In this document: piece by piece, positions 37,751 to 42,435 of the stretch
Position numbering within the stretch: position 1 is the stretch's first letter
Layout of the letters: every line of letters begins with the position of its first letter
Source of the DNA: Bacillus pumilus
GTDB taxonomy: Bacteria > Bacillota > Bacilli > Bacillales > Bacillaceae
Length of the DNA stretch: 42,435 bases
Assembly (NCBI RefSeq): GCF_002744245.1
Contig: NZ_NKHG01000087.1
Span: forward strand, 1-42,435
Reading direction: 5' to 3'
Notes under the pieces: model-generated
Told to the model about the DNA's origin: nothing
Seen by the model: only the letters and a program-made list of their open reading frames with translations
Databases searched by the model: none
Made by a program: the position numbers and the translations under genes

Positions 37751-38383
37751 ATGGGGAAAAAACCAGTGGTGATTGGAATCGCTGGCGGCTCGGGTTCAGG
37801 TAAAACGAGCGTCACCAATTCGATCTATGAAAAATTTAAAGGACATTCGATCCTCATGCTTCAGCAAGATTTATATTACAAAAATCAAAGTCATATGCCA
37901 TTTGAAGAGCGCCTGCTCACGAACTATGATCATCCGCTTGCATTCGACAATGACCTGATGATTGAGCATTTGGAACAGCTGCTAAGGTACGAATCCATTG
38001 AAAAACCAATTTATGATTTTAAACTAAATACACGTTCAGAAGAGACTGTATATGTTGAACCAAAGGATGTCATCATTGTTGAAGGCATCTTTGCGCTTGA
38101 AAATGAACGTCTGAGAAACTTAATGGATATTAAACTGTATGTGGATACTGATGCAGATCTTCGAATCATTCGCCGCATTTTACGTGATACGAAAGAAAGA
38201 GGCAGGTCTATTGATTCCGTGATTGAACAATACGTATCTGTCGTGAGACCCATGCATAATCAATTCATTGAACCGTCAAAACGATACGCCGATATTATCA
38301 TCCCAGAAGGCGGCCAAAACCATGTAGCGATCGATTTAATGGTGACAAAGATTCAAACGATTCTTCAAAACCGAGGAGAATAA
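37751..38383 (+). CDS. udk: uridine kinase
   Basis: Phosphorylates uridine and cytidine with ATP or GTP (pyrimidine salvage). 210 residues with Walker [13 protein letters not shown] at 9-20, the nucleoside-binding [17 protein letters not shown] segment (about 39-55), NYDHPLAFD, and [13 protein letters not shown] as lid. SD GGGGAAA precedes ATG 37751, seven bases after trhP2. Its last 19 bases overlap, on the other strand, the 3' end of the secreted Ig-like gene, and a bidirectional terminator follows. Confidence 0.95.
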   Translation: MGKKPVVIGIAGGSGSGKTSVTNSIYEKFKGHSILMLQQDLYYKNQSHMPFEERLLTNYDHPLAFDNDLMIEHLEQLLRYESIEKPIYDFKLNTRSEETVYVEPKDVIIVEGIFALENERLRNLMDIKLYVDTDADLRIIRRILRDTKERGRSIDSVIEQYVSVVRPMHNQFIEPSKRYADIIIPEGGQNHVAIDLMVTKIQTILQNRGE

Positions 38384-38760
38384 ATGGTGAAGAAGAAAAA
38401 GGCCTTTACACATTGTAAAGGTCTTTTCAGTACTTGTCCTAACACAGAAGATCCTTTATAAAGAGTGATAGTGGCTTTGCCAGGTGAATGAGCGGTCACT
38501 ACGCCATTAGAGCTAACAGAAGCTACACTCTGGTTAACTGTCCAATAACGTGTAGCTGCGGAATCATAAACTGAATAGCGCTCACCTACTTTTAAAGGTA
38601 AGTTGTAATCTTGAATGGAAATCACATCGGATGCTTGAAATCCAGAAAGGCTATTATTGACTGTAAAATCCGTTGTTTCTTTGGCCGAAGCCATACCTAT
38701 TAGTGAAAAAGACAATGTAGAGATGGATAAAACGGAAACAATTGTTTTCTTCATGTTCAT
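38365..38760 (-). CDS. secreted small Ig-like (BIG_2) protein with an aberrant C terminus
   Basis: 131 residues with a clear signal peptide (MNMKKT, hydrophobic core, cleavage after ASA at 24-26). The mature part ends in a bacterial Ig-like domain: [20 protein letters not shown] then [10 protein letters not shown]. Good SD AAGGAGTG seven bases before ATG 38760. From about residue 108 the frame runs into the shared terminator ([13 protein letters not shown]) and into udk. A TGA at 38427-38429, one frame away, would end a normal protein of about 112 residues right before the hairpin, so an indel near 38430-38440 is likely. It has no close equivalent between udk and greA in the B. subtilis order known to me. 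Function unknown. Confidence 0.6.
   Translation of the reverse strand: MNMKKTIVSVLSISTLSFSLIGMASAKETTDFTVNNSLSGFQASDVISIQDYNLPLKVGERYSVYDSAATRYWTVNQSVASVSSNGVVTAHSPGKATITLYKGSSVLGQVLKRPLQCVKAFFFFTIYSPRF
38394..38427. terminator. bidirectional terminator after udk
   Basis: AAAAAGGCCTTTACA / TGTAAAGGTCTTTT with a tiny loop. It works for udk and, on the minus strand, for the secreted protein gene, whose present frame reads straight through it. Confidence 0.85.
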
Positions 38761-38826
38761 TCAACACACTCCTTAACATGTATTTGATCTTGCATAGAAA
38801 GAATTCAACGAAAACCAATTTTTAAC

Positions 38827-38845
38827 TTGTTAATATTTGTTAATA
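38827..38845 (-). promoter_or_regulatory. tandem TTAACA direct repeats upstream of the secreted protein gene
   Basis: On the minus strand TATTAACAA occurs twice exactly ten bases apart, with a third weaker TTAAAA eight bases further towards the gene. A TATGCA at 38791-38796 could be the -10. Direct repeats of this type resemble PhoP boxes of Bacillus, but the match is loose. Confidence 0.35.
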
Positions 38846-39290
38846 ATATGTGAACGTTTATGAAGACAAATATTCAAGAAAGATGGCATGAGGATTTGAT
38901 ATGATAGGAAAACAATGAAGAAAAGCAGGAGTGGAAAAATCACCATTAAATAGTGGAAGAATGAAGTTGTAATAGTATATTAAAAAAACAACAACGAAAT
39001 CATCACAAATTTTCAAACAATTCTTGATCAAAATGCAATTTTGTAATAATATAGCATAGACATATCGTACACTGACCATATTATGTATTGGAAGATGGAG
39101 AATGGATAAACTATTCTTCTACATATGATCGAAATGGCCGAACGAGGGTACAGGAGCTTCCTGTGCCTTTCCACAGTTTGTGCGATGAAGATAGATCATC
39201 TTTAGATCGCTACTGATCCTGTCTGATAAAAGGCATAATAGTTGCATCTATAAGGGACGCCATGTAAGATGGACTTTTACGAATATGGGA
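38846..39290. other. AT-rich intergenic gap with a possible gene remnant
   Basis: No credible gene. The first part, to about 39060, is very AT-rich. The frame 39076-39216 (46 codons between stops) reads plausibly as protein, with GEWINYSSTYDRNGRTRVQE, but has no SD or good start, so it may be a decayed remnant. A small hairpin ACAGGA-GCT-TCCTGT lies near 39150. Confidence 0.35.
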
Positions 39291-39294
39291 CAGA

Positions 39295-39326
39295 AAGAAT
39301 GAGGGCCTAAACATGTCCTCATTCTT
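39295..39326 (+). terminator. terminator-like stem-loop before greA
   Basis: Perfect 10-bp stem AAGAATGAGG (39295-39304) / CCTCATTCTT (39317-39326) with a 12-base loop, then TTGTATATTT. Weak T-tail. It could end transcription entering from the gap. Confidence 0.5.
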
Positions 39327-39396
39327 GTATATTTCAGTCGTCACTCACATACAGAAAGTGTGTATGATGAGGATTAATAGAAGGAGTGAATGATTC

Positions 39397-39870
39397 ATGG
39401 CACAAGAGAAAGTATTTCCAATGACAGAAGAAGGAAAGCATAAACTAGAAGAAGAGCTTGAATATTTGAAAACGGTTAAACGTAAAGAGGTTGTAGAGCG
39501 TATTAAAATCGCTAGAAGCTTTGGTGACCTCTCTGAAAACTCTGAATATGATTCTGCTAAAGAGGAGCAAGCATTTGTGGAAGGTCGTATCACAACGCTT
39601 GATAATATGATTCGCAATGCCAAAATTATCGAAGATGAGGGCAATTCAAATGTTGTCTCACTTGGTAAAACTGTCACTTTCGTTGAATTACCAGACGGAG
39701 AAGAAGAGTCTTATACGATTGTAGGAAGTGCAGAGGCTGATCCGTTTGAAGGCAAGATTTCAAACGACTCACCGATTGCGAAAAGCCTGTTAGGCAAACA
39801 AGTAGATGACAAAGTAACCGTTCAGACACCTGGTGGAGAAATGTTCGTCCAAATTGTAAAAATTTCATAA
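39397..39870 (+). CDS. greA: transcription elongation factor GreA
   Basis: Rescues backtracked RNA polymerase by stimulating transcript cleavage. 157 residues: an N-terminal antiparallel coiled coil (about 1-75) whose tip carries the acidic pair within [16 protein letters not shown], and a C-terminal FKBP-like domain (about 80-157) ending [31 protein letters not shown] precedes ATG 39397. It is followed by a terminator that is fused to the start of pbpI, so some readthrough probably drives pbpI. Confidence 0.96.
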   Translation: MAQEKVFPMTEEGKHKLEEELEYLKTVKRKEVVERIKIARSFGDLSENSEYDSAKEEQAFVEGRITTLDNMIRNAKIIEDEGNSNVVSLGKTVTFVELPDGEEESYTIVGSAEADPFEGKISNDSPIAKSLLGKQVDDKVTVQTPGGEMFVQIVKIS

Positions 39871-39885
39871 TCACGTTTATACGAT

Positions 39886-39920
39886 AAACACCTCGTCCAC
39901 AATAGGGACGAGGTGTTTTT
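39886..39920 (+). terminator. greA terminator overlapping the pbpI ribosome binding site
   Basis: AACACCTCGTCC (39887-39898) / GGACGAGGTGTT (39906-39917), six-base loop, T-run. The ATG of pbpI begins directly after the last T. GAGGTG (39910-39915) in the 3' arm is the only SD for pbpI. Confidence 0.85.
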
Positions 39921-41663
39921 ATGCGCAAAAAAAGAAGAATTCAATGGACAGGTGCCATTATTTTTATGCTATTGCTCGGTCTTCTCATCAGATTGGCAGA
40001 AATTCAGCTATTTTTCACAGAATCTTTTTCAAAGCTGGATATCAATTTGATACAAGAAAGTGTCAGACAGCGAACAGAAGAAGTGGTGATTTCAGATGGA
40101 CGCGGCGAGTTTTTAGATCGAAACGGCCAAGCACTTCTCACAAAAGAACAGCCAGCGGTCATCTTATTTCCTTTCTTGCAATATGATCTCCCTCACTTAA
40201 AGCAAACCGCCTCTATTCTCGGGATGGAACAAGACGAACTCAAAAGACAGCTGACAGAAACAAAAAAACCGCTTATTTTAAAAGATGACATCACGAAAAA
40301 AAAGCTGAAAGATATCAATGAGATGAAATATTCAGGTGTGTATGGCGTATATATGAAAGAGAAGGACAAAAAAAGACTTGCCCTTCACACGTTAGGCTTC
40401 ACAAGCGAGAATCCAGAATTGCTAAGAGAGCGTTATCCTGACAAAAAAGAGCTTTCAATCCGAACAGAGATCGGAACATTCGGGCTGGAAAGTACATTTG
40501 ACGAATTTCTATTACCTGAGCAAGACACAAAATTGTTATATCATGTCGACGGAAGGGGAAACCCTTTGTTTGGGATGGACGTCAAATATACAGCAGAAGC
40601 TCATTCGTTTTATCCGCTGCAAGTTCAGACAACAATGGATGAAGACATGCAAGCCGAAATGGAGAATGCTCTCAAGGAACAAGGCGTCGAAAAAGGTGGA
40701 GCTGTTCTGCTCGACATTCAAAATAGCAGTGTGCTGGCCATGGCGAGTGTTCCAAATGTCACAAGCAAAAACCGGCATGAGGCAAGAAATTACATGCTGA
40801 CAGCCATTGCACCAGGCTCCATATTTAAAACTGCCGTGCTTGCCGCAGCGATCGAAAAAAATCTCGACCAGCCACAAACCATGTATGATTGTCGAAAGAA
40901 TTTATATGGAGAGCCAGAAGGAAAACAGGGGGTGCTGAATCTGTCTGAGAGCTTTGCGCAAAGCTGTAATTATACCTTTGCGACACTCGCTGATCAGCTC
41001 ATTCAAACAGATGATCAAATCATCGAACAGACGGCTTCAAAGCTTGGACTTCTTGATCGAGCTGGCTGGGAAGGAGACGTATACCATAAGCAGCAATTCA
41101 AACAGTTTGATCGTGAAGAAACAGGCAGCGTGTGGGGAGATAAAAGAGACAAGCATGTCAAAAAAGCCATTGCACAAACAGCGATCGGTCAAAAAAATGT
41201 CAAAACGACTCCTTTGCAAATCGCCAATATGATGGCGTCGATTGCAAGAGGCGGAGAACGAAAAGAAGTGAAAATTGCAGATAAAGTACTGTATCATAAC
41301 GGAACAACGATGCTATCCTTTCAAAACAAACGGGTTGAAGGAGAAAGCATTGACCGCTATACAGCTCAAAAGTTGCAAAAGTACTTAAGACAGGTGGTAA
41401 CGTCTGACAAAGGAACAGGAAGAAGATTTCAAGATTTGTCATTCGATGTGGCGGGGAAATCAGGCACTGCACAAACAGGCAGTAAAGACAAAAAGGGGAA
41501 TCCACTTTATCATAAGTGGTTTGCTGGATATTTTCCGGTGGAAAAGCCAAAATACGCCCTTGTGGTCGTTCATCTTGATGAGGCAAGTGGCCGGGCTAAG
41601 ACAAATGATGTGTTTTATGATATTGTAAAAAAGGTCAATGAAATTGAAAAGAAACAGACATAG
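39921..41663 (+). CDS. pbpI: class B penicillin-binding protein PbpI (YrrR)
   Basis: Transpeptidase-only PBP that cross-links peptidoglycan, 580 residues. A basic start (MRKKRRIQW) and one transmembrane helix (about 10-30) anchor it; a PBP dimerisation domain (about 45-210) follows. The transpeptidase domain has all three motifs: S300-x-x-K303 (GSIFK), S348-C-N350 and K513-S-G-T. In B. subtilis this gene is transcribed by the forespore factor SigF; I did not verify a SigF box here. Its ribosome binding site lies in the greA terminator stem, so translation from a greA readthrough transcript would be hindered. yrrS follows after 67 bases. Confidence 0.93.
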   Translation: MRKKRRIQWTGAIIFMLLLGLLIRLAEIQLFFTESFSKLDINLIQESVRQRTEEVVISDGRGEFLDRNGQALLTKEQPAVILFPFLQYDLPHLKQTASILGMEQDELKRQLTETKKPLILKDDITKKKLKDINEMKYSGVYGVYMKEKDKKRLALHTLGFTSENPELLRERYPDKKELSIRTEIGTFGLESTFDEFLLPEQDTKLLYHVDGRGNPLFGMDVKYTAEAHSFYPLQVQTTMDEDMQAEMENALKEQGVEKGGAVLLDIQNSSVLAMASVPNVTSKNRHEARNYMLTAIAPGSIFKTAVLAAAIEKNLDQPQTMYDCRKNLYGEPEGKQGVLNLSESFAQSCNYTFATLADQLIQTDDQIIEQTASKLGLLDRAGWEGDVYHKQQFKQFDREETGSVWGDKRDKHVKKAIAQTAIGQKNVKTTPLQIANMMASIARGGERKEVKIADKVLYHNGTTMLSFQNKRVEGESIDRYTAQKLQKYLRQVVTSDKGTGRRFQDLSFDVAGKSGTAQTGSKDKKGNPLYHKWFAGYFPVEKPKYALVVVHLDEASGRAKTNDVFYDIVKKVNEIEKKQT

Positions 41664-41680
41664 AACATCCCTTCATGTCA

Positions 41681-41689
41681 TGTTAGAAT
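41681..41689 (+). promoter_or_regulatory. candidate extended -10 before yrrS
   Basis: TGtTAGAAT lies 42 bases before the start codon; no clear -35. Weak support for a separate yrrS promoter. Confidence 0.3.
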
Positions 41690-41730
41690 AGTAACGACTT
41701 AGGGAACAGAGGCAAAGGAGTGCAGAGATT

Positions 41731-42402
41731 TTGAGTAGAAATTCTCGATTTGAACATCGTGATAAGCGCAGGAAGGCTAATATGGTGCTTAACATATTAA
41801 TTGGTATTGTTGTGGTGCTTATTTTGGTTGTCGCATCGAGTTTGTTAATTTTTAATAAACCGGCAGATCCAGATGTAGCGAAAGAACCATCGAAAACGGC
41901 ACCTGCATCGAGTGAAAATAAACAAAACTCAGAAGAAGATGTGAAAGATCAAAATAAAGATACTTCCGATGATTCAGACGCAAAAAAAGATGATGCATCT
42001 GATTCTGATCAAGACGACGATACAAAGAAAACGGATGATGAAGATCAGCCAAACAAAGATGCGTTAAAAGACGCCAAAGAAACAGATGGCGGCAAAACGA
42101 GTGACGTAAACAAAACATACGAAAACGATGACTGGGAGCCTGTAGGAACAGAGCAATCCGGTTCACATACAGCGACCTATGATTCTAACTCAACAGACTG
42201 GAAAGAAATGATCAAAGCCATGTCCTATGCGACAGGGATCTCAGAAGATCAAATGACAGTTATTTGGTTAGGAAATAACGGAGGGCCTCAGGATGCAAAA
42301 GGAACCATCCGTGATAAATCGACAGGTCAACGCTACCGCGTGGAAATTACGTGGGTGGATGAAAAAGGCTGGAAGCCAGTGAAGGTTGAAAAGTTAAAAT
42401 AA
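41731..42402 (+). CDS. yrrS: DUF1510 membrane-anchored protein (YrrS)
   Basis: 223 residues from TTG 41731, eight bases behind AAAGGAGTG. A basic cytoplasmic head (RFEHRDKRRKA), one transmembrane helix (about 20-41), a long Asp/Lys/Ser-rich disordered linker (about 45-140), and a folded C-terminal domain starting near NDDWEPVG and ending TWVDEKGWKPVKVEKLK. This is the DUF1510 layout; YrrS follows pbpI in B. subtilis too. Function unknown; an extracytoplasmic role with the PBP is a reasonable guess. Confidence 0.85.
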   Translation: MSRNSRFEHRDKRRKANMVLNILIGIVVVLILVVASSLLIFNKPADPDVAKEPSKTAPASSENKQNSEEDVKDQNKDTSDDSDAKKDDASDSDQDDDTKKTDDEDQPNKDALKDAKETDGGKTSDVNKTYENDDWEPVGTEQSGSHTATYDSNSTDWKEMIKAMSYATGISEDQMTVIWLGNNGGPQDAKGTIRDKSTGQRYRVEITWVDEKGWKPVKVEKLK

Positions 42403-42411
42403 ACATGAAAA

Positions 42412-42435
42412 AAAGATAGCGTACATGCTATCTTC
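42412..42435 (+). terminator. terminator after yrrS, cut by window end
   Basis: AAGATAGC / GCTATCTT with loop GTACAT; the T-run would lie beyond the window. Confidence 0.6.

Noticed and set aside
38858..39079. 73-codon minus-strand frame in the gap before greA
   Set aside because: Low-complexity, AT-driven composition (runs of Ile, Leu, Tyr, Asn) with no convincing SD; it overlaps the region of tandem TTAACA repeats.
39076..39216. 46-codon frame in the greA upstream gap as a real gene
   Set aside because: No start codon with SD; kept only as a possible remnant.

Overview
The window looks like a chromosomal segment of a Bacillus of the subtilis/pumilus group. Almost every protein matches a B. 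subtilis counterpart in length and motif, and the order follows the B. subtilis yrvC to yrrS region: yrvC-yrvD-recJ-apt-relA-dtd-yrvJ-yrzK-hisS-aspS-6S RNA-tcdA-rarA-cymR-yrvO-mnmA-yrrB-recD2-yrrD-yrzR-yrzQ-glnPMHQ-yrrI-alaS-yrzL-ruvX-yrzB-mltG-trmR-trhP1-trhP2-udk-greA-pbpI-yrrS. These assignments rest on recognition of the families, not on a database search. I saw no prophage, insertion sequence, CRISPR array, tRNA or rRNA gene.

Layout. 1-6.9 kb: a KhtT-like regulator, a small membrane protein, RecJ, Apt, Rel and D-aminoacyl-tRNA deacylase. 7-8.6 kb (minus strand): a secreted SH3b/amidase cell-wall hydrolase. 8.7-13.4 kb: a small orphan protein, a T-box leader with hisS-aspS, 6S-1 RNA and tcdA. 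13.6-14.9 kb (minus): rarA, broken by a one-base frameshift. 15.1-21.9 kb: cymR, cysteine desulfurase, mnmA, a TPR protein, recD2 and three small genes. 22-24.9 kb (minus): the glutamine ABC operon glnQHMP, with glnH frameshifted. 25.1-30.2 kb: a PerM-family membrane protein, a T-box leader with alaS, then yrzL, ruvX and yrzB. 30.3-33.5 kb: a three-gene BirA-type biotin unit (bioY, acyl-CoA ligase, thiolase-like), absent from this position in the B. subtilis order I know. 33.6-42.4 kb: mltG, the tRNA wobble-uridine operon trmR-trhP1-trhP2, udk, a secreted Ig-like protein on the opposite strand, greA, pbpI and yrrS.

Themes. Much of the window serves tRNA charging, proofreading and modification: hisS, aspS, alaS, dtd, tcdA (ct6A), yrvO-mnmA (s2U) and trmR-trhP1-trhP2 (ho5U/mo5U). 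Both synthetase units are controlled by T-boxes. DNA repair (recJ, rarA, recD2, ruvX) and the cell wall (yrvJ, mltG, pbpI) are the other recurrent roles.

Most distinctive: the transplanted biotin unit, whose operator covers its -35 box and whose thiolase lacks the second catalytic cysteine; three genes carrying probable indels (rarA, glnH and the secreted Ig-like protein); a hisS T-box whose likely specifier and discriminator-pairing base point to different tRNAs; dyads over the recJ, 6S and trmR promoters; and a greA terminator that contains the ribosome binding site of pbpI.
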